A stretch of DNA of 64,000 nt from Luidia sarsii (lineage: Eukaryota; Echinodermata; Asteroidea; Paxillosida; Luidiidae), in contig OX465117.1 in NCBI GenBank assembly GCA_949987565.1, positions 1,344,214 to 1,408,213 of the forward strand, written 5' to 3'. The translations under genes were made by a program, and so were the position numbers. Below are positions 44,691-55,159 of this stretch, in pieces. The notes under the pieces were generated by a model. It worked only from the letters and a program-made list of their open reading frames with translations, did no database searches and had not been told where the DNA came from. Within the stretch, counting starts at the first letter, position 1. Each line of letters begins with the position of its first letter.

Positions 44691-45354
44691 TGGGGGCAAA
44701 CTAATCCAATTTTTTAACAAAAGAAAGTAGGACTTAAAATTCGCCAATCCCTTGAGGTATTGATGGCCTTTCCTTTCATTACTAAAACACATTTCTATAA
44801 CATTTTAGTTTCCGCATTCACAACCTTTCGGCTATACCTTTCCCCATTCATATTACGCGCGATTGCTACTGACATCCGGGCACTTCGAGCTGCAGTTGAC
44901 CTCTTTGGTAATGGCGGATGCGCGTCCATGTCGGCACATGTTCGTACCGCGCGTTGATAGGGGAGTGCGCACTCTAGTTTATTTATAGAGCTGTATGAAG
45001 CACACTCATAATTATTAATTTTTCAGTAAGAAGGGTGCTCGGGCAGCCGTACGACTCCACTCGGTTTTTTTTTTATTTATTTTCAAGATCGCATTCCAAA
45101 ATCTTTCAAGATCATTCAATCCTACGTAAATCAGTACACAGTCTAGGGATCATTTGGTAGATAATCAAAATAATCTTTGTCAAGTCTAAGATCACAGACG
45201 AAAGGCAAAACCTATAAAGTCAAGCTTCAGACAGGAATGCCTTGACAAAAAAGACAGGAAAGCCTAAACGAAGAGAGACAAGAATGAATCCAGGGTTACC
45301 GTATAATTATATTAAAATAATATAGTGTTTAAAATAATATAGTGTTTAAAATAT

Positions 45355-45520
45355 ATTAAAATGTTTCAAACTGCTTACTGACTAAAATATAATTACGAAA
45401 ATGCAAATCTTAAAATTTAGTGGGCCTGACGTTTACATCCTAACAGGACCTTTCTCAAAGGCAGAGAAAGCCTTTGAGAAAGGTCATGCTAGGATCGAAA
45501 CGTCAGGCCCACTTAATTTT
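45355..45520. repeat. Penelope 3' end with inverted hammerhead-like pair
   Basis: A minus-strand tail and motif are followed directly by an inverted full copy. The left motif is damaged (GTTTACATCC for GTTTCGATCC). The right one reads AGGATCGAAACGTCAGGCCC, intact apart from GGTCATGCT in the stem II loop region. The 45411-45520 stretch can form one long hairpin. Confidence 0.8.
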
Positions 45521-46038
45521 CAATAATTATTATTTCAGATGCAGTAGGTTTTGAGCTTACATTTGAAAAAGTTGAGTGAGGTAGAGCTTCTGTTTGAAAG
45601 TGGAAGGGTGTTCCAGATAACTGGACCTGATAATTATTTTAATAGTGTTGTATTACACACGACAGTAGACAGGCTACATTATTTTGCACTTTGGACCTTC
45701 ATCTCTCAGATGGTTGTGCCCTTGACCGATTTGATTTTTTGCTAACTACTCCCACAAAAAAAACACCCCGAAAATAATATTAGTAAAGCTATCTCGAACC
45801 CTGCTGAATTCCAGGAAGAATTTGAGGATGAACAGCCTTCAACATTCGCCATTTTCAAACTACGATGTGTCAGTTGACTCAAATATTTTTTTCCGTTCAC
45901 CCATCCGACACAGAATAACATGACATTTGCTCGATGTACAACGCTTTATGGGTACGAGAAGTACCAATTGGCACCCTCCATAAGAATCCAGCTATCCTAG
46001 GCCTAGGGTCACAGATTAAAATGATTATTAGGGCCTAC

Positions 46039-46769
46039 TTCCATTCCGTGAGGCGAATGGACGTCCTACAATTGTAGGACTTCCATTCCGCGAGGCGAAT
46101 GGACGTCCTACAATTGTAGGACTTCCATTCCGCGAGGCGAATGGACGTCCTACAATTGTAGGACGTCCATTCCGCGAGGCGAATGGACGTCCTACAATTG
46201 TAGGACTTCCAATCCGCGAGGCGAATGGACGTCCTACAATTGTAGGACTTCCATTCCGCGAGGCGAATGGACGTCCTACAATTGTAGGACTTCCATTCCG
46301 GGAGGCGAATGGACGTCCTACAATTGTAGGACTTCCATTCCGCGAGGCGAATGGACGTCCTACAATTGTAGGACTTCCATTCCGGGAGGCGAATGGACGT
46401 CCTACAATTGTAGGACTTCCATTCCGGGAGGCGAATGGACGTCCTACAATTGTACGACTTCCATTCCGCGAGGCGAATGGACGTCCTACAATTGTAGGAC
46501 TTCCAATCCGCGAAGCGAATGGACGTCCTACAATTGTAGGACTTCCATTCCGGGAGGCGAATGGACGTCCTACAATTGTAGGACTTCGATTCCGCGAGGC
46601 GAATGGACGTCCTACATTTGTAGGACTTCCATTCCGAGAGGCGAATGGACGTCCTACAATTGTAGGACTTCCATTCCGGGAGGCGAATGGACGTCCTACA
46701 ATTGTAGGACTTCCATTCCGAGAAGCGAATGGACGTCCTACAATTGTAGGACTTCCATTCCGTGAGGGG
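46039..46769. repeat. 17-copy 42-bp palindromic tandem array
   Basis: TTCCATTCCG recurs at exactly 42-bp steps from 46039 to 46753, giving 17 full units and a partial one. Each unit contains two perfect inverted repeats: CCATTC/GAATGG around CGCGAGGC, and the self-complementary GTCCTACAATTGTAGGAC. Point variants (CGGGAGG, CGAGAGG, AATCC for TTCC) are scattered. There is no spacer variation and no coding frame. Confidence 0.95.
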
Positions 46770-46994
46770 AGTGATTCATGAATTCAATGATAATTGTAAG
46801 GGGCTGGAAAAAATCAAAGATTTAATCTACTTTTTCATCCAAAATTTTAACTTTCCAATTACAGCTGCATGATCCAGTCAAATATGTGTGTCCCTGAGGT
46901 TTTTGATCGCAAAAAAATGTCGGAATTTTACTTTAGTCACTCTTTTCTGAAATAAACATTCAGAATTAACTGTGTGTTACTAATTCTTGGGAAT

Positions 46995-47112
46995 AATGGT
47001 GATATACAAAAATGTTGCAAACTACTTACTGACTAAAATTACCAAAATGTAAATCTTAAAATTTAGTGGGCCTGACGTTTCGATCCTAGCAGGACCTTTC
47101 TCAAAGGCAGAG
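46995..47112 (-). repeat. Penelope 3'-end fragment with hammerhead-like motif
   Basis: A minus-strand copy with intact GCCTTTGAGAAAGGTCCTGC, AGGATCGAAACGTCAGGC (47110-47070) and the tail up to GTGATATACAAAAATG at its other end. Confidence 0.85.
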
Positions 47113-48164
47113 TCTTGGCAATAATGTATGAAAATCGTTGGGCAGATCTTCATTAATTTTTTTTTATTTGTTTTCGATGTGAAATACGGTGGCACGTTTC
47201 AATTCGAGACTTATTTTAATCTGTTTTTCTGTCTTCTTTAATCGTTTTGTTTAAATACTAGATTTTACCGTGAAATCGTTCGTAAGTTATGTCTTTTTTA
47301 CTTTTTGTGCAGAAAAGTCAAAGATACATAAATGTACATCCTTTTTAAAATTGAGGTTTTTTGCCTAGTTTTTGTGAACTAAGTTTAAAAAATCAGCCTT
47401 TTCCTGTGGAAAGTGCGGTAAAAACGTAGTTGTGGTCATTTGGTTGAGGAATTTGAAGAAAGAAGTGTGAATCTGATATAAAACTGACATTTTTGGTCAG
47501 AAAACCAAGCAGTTTGTGAGATCTCATTATTTCAAAATAATTACTCTCACCGTGTTAATGCCCTTCTTCTGAACAGAATGTGATAACCTTTGATGTGATG
47601 TGACCACGCGATGGAGCGCACGTGCGCGACTTTGCTTGATAAAAAATGGCATCCAGTGCGTACTTCATCAGGGTGCGTGTGATATCGCATGAGTAGGCTA
47701 TCTTGCGCGATATGGGCACTTTTCCAAAACCATTTTCATGCCGTGGACTTAAAAATGGATGGAAAAAATGAAGGCAAAACCGGAGCCTGAGCCTAAGCCG
47801 GGTTTTGGAAAAGGGCCCACGATCTTTGCCCAAAAGTCACGACAGCAAGCCAGTGGCGCTGCCGTCGAAGATAGAGCGCATGCGCCTTGGGCGCACCCGC
47901 AACTGCGCATGCGTCCTTCAGCTGCTTACTATACATCTATCACGGAACGAGACAATCACACACGAAGGTTTTAAACCTTCTGATCAATCACTGGGTCAAA
48001 ATATACCACAAAATATATCCATCGAAACCTCGCACAGAAACTAATTTTGTGTTTAATTGAGATTTGAAGGTTTGCATGGTGAGAATATCAGGATAAATAG
48101 GTTTGCGGAGACACCATGTAAATTCTCTTTTGTGAGTAAGTGTGGTTCTGAAAAGAACCGGAGG

Positions 48165-48208
48165 AACTCGACGTTTCCAACAGTATACTCTGCTCGTCTT
48201 CAGGAGAA
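48165..48208 (-). ncRNA. Hammerhead-like ribozyme motif, family B copy 4
   Basis: Minus strand: CTC, CTGAAGA and extra C (48203-48196), stem II GAGCAG/CTGTTG with an AGTATA loop, GAAACGTC, GAGTT. The closing pair of stem II is lost (G-G), which may weaken it. It reads the same way as the sulfotransferase gene. Confidence 0.65.
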
Positions 48209-48361
48209 TGCTGGATTCCAGCATTTGGTACACCCAAAACTAGGATCCTGTGCAGCATCCCTTGTTCCCGCCTTTACACTTCACCCTCCATTGAGCTTAT
48301 CCCCTCACCAGGATCCCTCTCCACACTACATAAGCCCCACTCCCAGTTGGAATCCAGCATT

Positions 48362-48402
48362 CTCCTGAAGACGAGCAGAGTATACTGTTCGAAACGTCGA
48401 GT
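48362..48402 (+). ncRNA. Hammerhead-like ribozyme motif, family B copy 5
   Basis: Plus strand: CTC (48362-48364), CTGAAGA plus C (48365-48372), stem II GAGCAG (48373-48378), loop AGTATA, CTGTTC (48385-48390), GAAACGTC (48391-48398), GAG. Identical to copy 2 at 24509-24548. Confidence 0.7.
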
Positions 48403-48554
48403 TCCTCCGGTTCTTTTCAGAACCACACTTACTCACAAAAGATAATTTACATGGTGTCTCCGCAAACCTATCTATCCTAATTTTGTGTTTTTCTTCGGCG
48501 AAGATGGCAAAGTGTGTTGGATTTTGGTTAGCACGACTTCCTCACGCAACTTCG

Positions 48555-51532
48555 TCACAACAAGCGTCTCGCGTCCGTTTTGTTAACATGAGCGTTCTTT
48601 GTTTCTGATAGGCTCATGCCCTTCTTCTGTCTCTTCCAAATGGTTCCGATAAGTCCATCGAAACTGCTTTTTGCAATCAGGTTGCAGTCAGTGCTGGCGT
48701 TAGGCTTGATGATGCTGTGGTAAAGTATACGATGACCACGGCCGGGACCTTTCTGCGTGTCAACTCTCTGAATGCATCGGGAGAGAGTCTCGTTCTTCAT
48801 CTGTCTGAATTGTTCCAAATCGGTCCGGAAGCTGGGTCCGTACTGCTCGATCCTGTCCCACAGGGTCTTGTTGAAGTGCCTGTACATCTGCATGTCTACC
48901 GAGTTCCATTCACGGATTTTGTTGCGCAGTTTGTCGCTCATAGTCACCTTGGTGGTGCGGACGTTCTCGGCAATGTACAGGATATCGTGCCAATCCCAGC
49001 ACATGAGTTTCCTCAGCAGCAGAAGCGACTCGTCGTAGTAGTCGGTGATCAAGACCAAATCCAAGTCGGCGTCCAGTTTCTGAATGAAAGCATCGACGAC
49101 GGTCTGGTTGGTGTGGTACTCGTGGTCCAATCCCATGTCGTACACGATATTGTTTCTACTCCAAAACCACCATGGAGACTTGATGAGCTTCCAGTAGAAC
49201 TCGGGTCTCTTTAGAAACTCTTCCATCGAGCAGGTAATCGATCCATTGCACAGGCGATTGACTTTCTTCGGTAATACTTTAGACAGACCGAAATGTGCAA
49301 AGGCGGATTCAAACTGGTACCCCGGATCGCGGAGCGTCGTGATGTAACGAGTTGGTAACCCCATGAACGAATCCATGACCGTTCGATTGAACCGTATGTG
49401 TAGACTCAGGATGTCATGTTTGAGTGTGGCGTTCCCCGTATTGTTTTTGGACCTCAAGTGTGGCAGAAGGCCCTTCTCCATCCCTAACCTGATCGGGTCG
49501 TTCATGAAATGGCCGGAAATCGGGTGGTTCTTGTTGAGGGCGAAGGAGAGGTTGCGCGTGTAGCCGTACCGGCCAATGAGATGGGACAACGTGGAGCTGC
49601 CTGTCTTGTGTGTCTTGATGTAGACCAGGTGGTCACGTGGTTTGCCATCTGCGCATGACCAGAGCCGATCCAGTTCGGAGATAAAACTACGATGAAGCAA
49701 AGGAGAAAAAACATCTTAGGTTCACACCGGCCAACGACAATCTGCCATCTTGCTCTGATCAGTGCTTTTACATTGATACAATCAACAACGACAGCTCTAT
49801 CAAAGGCCCTATATACAACATCGGTAAAGGTCAAAAGATTGCCACAGTTTGTGTGTTAAACCATTGAACACTCCCAAAAAGCAATCCTGCGAAAGTTTCA
49901 GCTCAAATGGTGATCTGAGAAAGTAGAAAAAGGTAAAAAACCGTCACAGTTTTTGCACCATTCTGTAGCATAAAAAATAGTTTATTACTTGCGAGTAATA
50001 CATTATTTTGTTGATGTTTGAGTGAAGATTTCTAGGGAAGTACAGCATCCCAGACCGTAAGATTTCAAAATGAGGATTCTTTCATGACCATCTACAAACT
50101 GTGTTAATTAGAAGGAAATCTGTGGACATCGATGTTTTCCGATCTTCCCAATGTTGTATTCGGCCTTTAACCCTCAAAGATCCTGGTTATTTTGACCATC
50201 TCACAGTCGGGGGGGGGGGGTTGGGTTCCGCCCATATGAACCTCAGATGCTACACTTTTATGCAATGTCAGTCAATGGAAACATTTCCGTCAAACTATAC
50301 CGTGGCCCTGAAAAAAAGTTCATTGAGAGAGAACGGCACCTCAAATGTTATCAAAATTAGTGTCAAAATGGGCCTAATTGAAGATTGCAGAAAATGTTAT
50401 AAAGTCTTAATATATACACAGGACAAATGACTGAGAATAAATGTTTTTCCCATGTTTAATGTTTGTCATTCACGCACTTGAAGCTTTGAAATTCGCTGTT
50501 CATTCAAAGGAGTCAGCTTTACTATATCAAACGCGTTCTCTAAGAGACCGGGCACAGCATAATGAGGAATAACCCCCACTTTTGAGATTTTCTAATGATG
50601 TGAAAGAGTATACCATTAGCTTTCAAATAATATAACAATTATTTCCGTGTGAACTTTGTTGTAAATAGTACAAGGGGACTTCGCTCGTTCATTTGGTACC
50701 AAACACAATTATAGCAGCACCATTCTAACTCTAATTTTTTGTGTTTGTATCCTGGTCAACATACATGTTATCTACAACAATTTCGAATTGTTAACGATAA
50801 ATAAAACTGGTCGGACAGACGGGTGTAGAGCCTTGACATTAAATCTCCGAAAACAAACATTCGGTGTACAAACCTATGGGAAATTTGAACGTTGATAAAA
50901 AAAACCAACAAATTCACTGTACAAACAAACCGGACGGTCCAATGTCCACTAGCGATACAGAATATAGACACTCCCTGTACAAACAAATGGCAATGTCCAA
51001 TGTCCAATATCAAAGTTTCCATTTATTTTATAATGAAGAATGATATAATCCTAGCGTTGTTGTTCTTGTACGGCCCATGTATAAACAAATAATGTAGGGA
51101 TAAGTATTGACAAATACTCCACAGTTACATCAAGTTAATGGCAAAGACATGAATATACGGTCTGGGTTATCCACATAAGAAACCATGGATAACTAAGGAA
51201 ATTAAAAATGTATTGCATCAGAGAAAGGAAATTTACCTTTCAGGAGACAAACCGGAAAGCTGGAAAGCAATTGGAAGGCAAATTTCTACGTTTTTATGTG
51301 GATAATAAATTAAATCAATCAATCAATCAGTCAATTACCTCATCGGTGTGGTAGTACGAGGAGAACCAACGGGTGCAGTCATGGCTAAGCGATGCCTGAG
51401 TCCCACGAAAGCTCTCCCCAAACCCAAAGAAGTGGTCGTCAGGGTCCATTCGATAGCCCAGTACAGTCCCGCCAGGAATATGATGGCCAGAAAGAAGGAC
51501 AGAGGCTTTCTGAGGGACGGTTTCCTCTTCAT
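48555..51532 (-). CDS. gal3st-like: Galactose 3-O-sulfotransferase-like Golgi enzyme
   Basis: Two exons: 51532-51339 and 49686-48555. The donor GAG|GTAATT and acceptor CTTCATCGTAG join in phase to give 441 residues, a normal length for the GAL3ST family. These enzymes move sulfate from PAPS to the 3-hydroxyl of galactose on glycolipids or glycans in the Golgi. The N-terminus is basic (MKRKPSLRK), followed by one hydrophobic segment at residues 10-28, the type II membrane pattern of Golgi sulfotransferases. The 5'-phosphosulfate loop is IKTHKTGSST (88-97). The 3'-phosphate site is RYITTLRDPG (around 178-187). At least four N-glycosylation sequons follow. In-frame ATGs at 51562 and 51598 could also serve; I chose the one before the basic anchor. 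Which GAL3ST subtype, and so which acceptor, cannot be told. The intron of about 1.65 kb contains a MITE remnant. Confidence 0.92.
49802..50168. mobile_element. Inverted-repeat element related to MITE family 2
   Basis: Ends AAAGGCCCTATATACAACAT and ATGTTGTATTCGGCCTTT are inverted; CGGTAAAGGTC and its partner pair further in. It lies in the sulfotransferase intron. Confidence 0.7.
50546..50737. mobile_element. MITE family 1, copy 3, truncated
   Basis: The left part of the element at 2515-2973 (GGCACAGCATAATGAGGAAT to GCACCATTCTAACTC). The right end is missing. It lies in the sulfotransferase intron. Confidence 0.8.
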
Positions 51533-51807
51533 CGCGGATTCGGACGGTAAGCGATAGTTCATGTACAAAGCACAACGGAGTGATGAACGGAGATGCACGA
51601 CACGGGTCTGCTTTTATGTTGTCACGGGGTCACCTCTCAAAGAGTTTTCTGTGTACGAAGTTGAGAAGGTCGGGGAAACGGCTGCCTAGAAACGACCTCG
51701 ATAGCGCTTCACTCGCCAAATGCGTCTGCCCGACTTATACGACGGGATATGCCTGCCGTTATCACAAACAAACCGGGTCAAACACACGCAAACCACATAG
51801 CGTGCGT

Positions 51808-52015
51808 GTGTTCAGCCAACATGTTGACTCCAATAATGACGATCGGAAACAAACATGGCGGCGTTTAAGCATGGGCGTGAACTTTGTCGCTGATAGCACC
51901 GTAAAGTGTACTCCAATTAACTTAATTTATTATAAAGTATTTCCACAAAGGTAGCTTCAAGCCATTCGGAGGGCTCTAAAATACCCAAGGATATTAACGT
52001 TGGATCTTCGGTCAT
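51808..52015. repeat. 200-bp segment upstream of sulfotransferase, duplicated
   Basis: GTTCAGCCAACATGTT, CTCCAATAATGACGATCGG, ACATGGCGGCGTTTAAGC and TCGCTGATAGCACCGTAAAG occur in the same order and orientation at 58765-58975, with roughly one difference per ten bases by eye. ACATGGCGGC resembles a YY1 site. It may be a duplicated promoter or 5' exon region, or an unrecognised repeat. Confidence 0.8.
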
Positions 52016-52227
52016 GGCTGAACATAATTATACTATTAACCGACATAGTTTCACAGTTCAAGGCACGAGGGAGGGTTTGTATTTTAAGATAGATGATTAG
52101 ATATCTATACTCGATTATTATTTGCATGTAGATTCAGAATCTATATATAAACAAATGCAAAAAACCCCACAGAAAACCAATATTTTAAAACATTTCCCAT
52201 TAAAAATATTGATGGGAACTGTTTTAA

Positions 52228-53945
52228 CAATGTTTTAACAATCCCCAGCACTATAAATGTCTGGACTCCAACCCCACTGGCAAATTTTCAGAGCAAATTC
52301 AGGAAGTTTTGGATGACATGCGATCACGTGATCATTTGAGTAAAAAAGCTCACAGATTCTACCTTCTCCCGAAAATTCACAAGGCCAACAACCCAGGTAG
52401 ACCCATCATCTCTGGCAATGGTTCACCTACGGAACACATATCTCTTTTCATTGACTCTTTTCTCAAACCCTTGGTTCCCCAAATCCCCTCATACGTCCAT
52501 GACACTCCCGACTTTCTGCGAAAGTTGGAAAGTGTCAAGGATCAAATCCCTGCCACTGCCATAATTGGTACTATTGACGTTTCCTCTCTATACACTAACA
52601 TCCCCCAGGAAGAAGGCATTCAAGCTTGCTCCTCGGCCCTGGCCAAAGGAAAACAGTCTTCTCCACCCATCTCCGACATAACCACCCTCATGAGGTTAGT
52701 GCTGGCCAAGAATAATTTCTCCTTTCTTGGCAGGCACTATCTTCAAGTGCATGGCACTGCCATGGGCACGCGCATGGCCCCTTCCTTTGCATGCCTCTTC
52801 ATGGGTGACCTTGAGGAACGCATGCTCAGTGAGGCTCCATGCCGTCCCTGGATTTGGTGGAGATACATAGATGACGTGTTCTTCATTTGGACTAGGGACG
52901 GTAGCAGCTTGAATGTTTTCTTTGACCACATCAATTCCTTCCATAGGACTATCAAATTCACATGGGAGCAGTCTCTTCAACAGACCCACTTTCTGGACGT
53001 CACAGTCCGGAAAGACCTCAATACACTCACTACTGACTTGTATTCTAAGCCCACCGACACTCATCAATATCTCCATTCCTCCAGTTGTCACCCCAGACAC
53101 TGTAAGACTGGTATAGCTTACAGCCAGGCCCTCAGATTGAGGCGTATATGTTCCAATGAGTCTGACTTTCGCCGCCATACACGTATATTGGCCAGTAACT
53201 TGGTTGCTAGAGGCTATAGTTCTCGCCAAGTGAAGACCTCCATTGCTAAAGTCTATTCCATTCCCAGAAGTTCGGCACTAAAACAAAAGCCACCAGGTCC
53301 CAAGGACAAGCCCAAGGTTCCCTTAGTTACTTCCTACCACCCTTCTCTTCCTCCTCTCAGGAAGATAACTAAGGAAAACCACCATATTCTCCACACTTCA
53401 GATCGTCTGGCTGAAGCCATTCCTAATTCGCCTGTTTTGGCTTTCAGGCGCCCCCGTAACCTGCGTGACTTAATTGTCCGAGCAGATGTTCCCCCTTTGG
53501 ACTCTTCACCTCCAACCAAATTTGGTACATTTAAGTGTACCTCGAAATGCATTGTTTGCAAGACACATGTCAAGGAAATAGACTCTTTCAATGGACATTC
53601 TTCTGGAACTACCCACACGACCTATGGCTCTATCACGTGCACTACCACAAACATCATATACCTCATCTCTTGTAGAGTTTGTAATGTTCAGTATGTTGGC
53701 GAGACAAAAACACCCTCAAAAAACGAATCTGTGGACATAGGTCTACCATCAAAACCGGTAAAATGGACACCCCTGTTGGGTATCACTTCAATCTCCCTGA
53801 TCATTCGATATCAGATATGAGTACTGGGCATAGAATCACTTAGTCACCGTAGTAATGCTGTCCGTCTTAGCCGTGAGAAAATGTGGTTGAAGCGTCTTCG
53901 GACTATTCAACCACATGGTCTCAACATTCAGGAGGGCAATGACTA
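52228..53945 (+). pseudogene. Penelope-like reverse transcriptase/GIY-YIG endonuclease, broken
   Basis: The frame is open from 52228 to 53820. Visible parts are a reverse-transcriptase domain (FYLLPKIHKANNPGRPIIS; IGTIDVSSLYTNIP; GTAMGTRMAPSFACLFMG; catalytic YIDD in WWRYIDDVFFIW). After a linker comes a cysteine pair region and the start of GIY-YIG (TNIIYLISCRVCNVQYVGET). A one-base loss near 53715 shifts the frame, and a further two-base loss near 53818 follows, by comparison with 25097-25282, which is uninterrupted there. The N-terminal part of the reverse transcriptase is missing because of 5' truncation. RT joined to GIY-YIG is specific to Penelope-like elements. This copy cannot move by itself. 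Confidence 0.92.
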
Positions 53946-54218
53946 ACACCATGCAGCTTTCTGATTATCCTTCTTTTGTGTTCAGTCTTTCACACTTCTC
54001 TCTTTGATCTTTCCCCCTATTGTCACTAATCCCTACCCACTCCTTGCCCTTCTCTTTGATCTTTCCCCCTCCTCTCACTAATCTCTACACTACCCCTTGC
54101 CCTTCCCTTTGATCTCTCCCTACCAGCTTCACTCTTTGTCCTTTGTTTCTCATCCGTGTCCTATTCACTCTCTCCCCCCTGCCTTCGTGTACATGTATCT
54201 GTTTTGTCCTTGTCACTC

Positions 54219-54260
54219 TGCCTTTGAGAAAGGTCCTGCTAGGATCGAAACGTCAGGCCC
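54219..54260 (+). ncRNA. Hammerhead-like motif at Penelope 3' end (family A)
   Basis: Stem I GCCT and AGGC enclose TTGAGAAA, stem II GGTCCT/AGGATC with a GCT loop (six pairs, one G-U), and GAAACGTC. The eight bases before stem II match family B in length. Where family B has CTGANGAC this has TTGAGAAA, so two conserved core bases differ (C to T and G to A). It is the reference for the other family A copies in the window. Self-cleavage is doubtful with this core. Confidence 0.6.
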
Positions 54261-54439
54261 ACTAAATTTTTTGATTTACTTTTTGGTAATTTTAGTCAGT
54301 AAGCAGTTTGCAACATTATTGTATATCACCTTAAAAATATTGATGGTTATGACATTTTCTGGGAATTAGACAATTCGTATGTTTGTATCTATGATTCCAT
54401 TGATATTCCACGTAATGTAAAACAAATTTTGATTTATTT

Positions 54440-54665
54440 ACAATACATCTCCTCCCCTCTCTCCTCATCTCACTCTGCCCTTCTCTTCTCATCTCTCTCC
54501 TCCCCTCTCTTCTCACTTCTCTCCCCTCTCTCCTCCCCTCTCACCCTTCTCTCATCACCTCTCTCATCCCCTCTCCCCTCTCCCCTCCCCCTCTCGTCTT
54601 CTCACCTCTCTCATCCCCTCTCTCATCTCGTCTCTCCTCCCCTCTCTCCTCCCCTCTCTCTATGG
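54440..54665. repeat. CT-rich low-complexity block
   Basis: CTCTCCTCCC-type repeats ending CTCTCTATGGGGGG, the same terminal word as the (CT)n at 44475-44690. Confidence 0.9.
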
Positions 54666-55159
54666 GGGGTGAATTAGCCATCCCTCAAGGCTGGAGCTTG
54701 CCACCCTAGATATTCACGATTTTGTCACGGTCTCGTTAGTGACCTGAATATGTCCTTATCAGGTCAGAGAAGGAATGATTTTCACGGTGTATTCACTGTA
54801 AAATGCACCAGGAAATCACAGTGACTTTTTATTTTCACGACGAAATGACATTTTCCCACTCTTTTCACAGTTGCGATGTTCATAGTGTTACATGTCCGTC
54901 TAGCCCGTTTGCTTGCTTCGGCAAAACTGTTCTGCGCCTGCCCAAACTCTCAACCCTCTAGCCAATCAACGTAGCCCAAAATGACGTACACCCATAGCCT
55001 AAGGACTAGCCTTTTTCCAAGTCACACTTTCCGTTACAGCATAGCCATATCCCTGCTAATTGCAGCAAGAATTTGGGGATGAACCCTCCACTTCTACAGC
55101 CAAATGGAGCCACATTTTTAGCCAGATATGGTCCAAATTACACTCGAAATATTGAAGAG

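Larger units (their letters stand above)
48060..48479. mobile_element. Palindromic element with two opposed hammerhead-like motifs
   Basis: The left arm (48090-48215) and right arm (48345-48479) are inverted copies. They share GGTTTGCGGAGACACCATG, TTTGTGAGTAAGTGTGGTTC, AACCGGAGGAACTCGACGTT and GAATGCTGGATTCCAGCAT. Each arm has a complete hammerhead-like motif. The roughly 130-base centre (ACCCAAAACTAGGATCCTG, CTACATAAGCCCCACTCC) is shared with 24124-24624. It starts about 75 bases past the stop codon of the sulfotransferase gene, so it is probably in that gene's 3' UTR or just beyond it. Confidence 0.85.
52216..54330 (+). mobile_element. 5'-truncated Penelope-like retroelement with 16-bp TSD
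   Basis: The insertion is flanked by a perfect direct repeat TTAAAAATATTGATGG at 52200-52215 and 54331-54346. It begins inside the reverse-transcriptase gene. It then runs through the GIY-YIG endonuclease, a CT-rich 3' region (53940-54210), the hammerhead-like motif (54219-54260) and a tail ending GCAACATTATTGTATATCACC. 5' truncation with a target duplication is the mark of target-primed reverse transcription. Further 3' pieces of the family lie at about 14.7, 15.2, 25, 29.6, 40.3, 41.5, 45.4 and 47 kb. Confidence 0.93.

Noticed and set aside
46039..46769. CRISPR array
   Set aside because: Animal DNA; the units abut without variable spacers.
48717..49214. A 165-codon plus-strand gene
   Set aside because: Antisense shadow of the sulfotransferase exon, which has the family motifs.
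52696..53229. A 177-codon minus-strand gene
   Set aside because: Antisense shadow of the Penelope-like reverse transcriptase.
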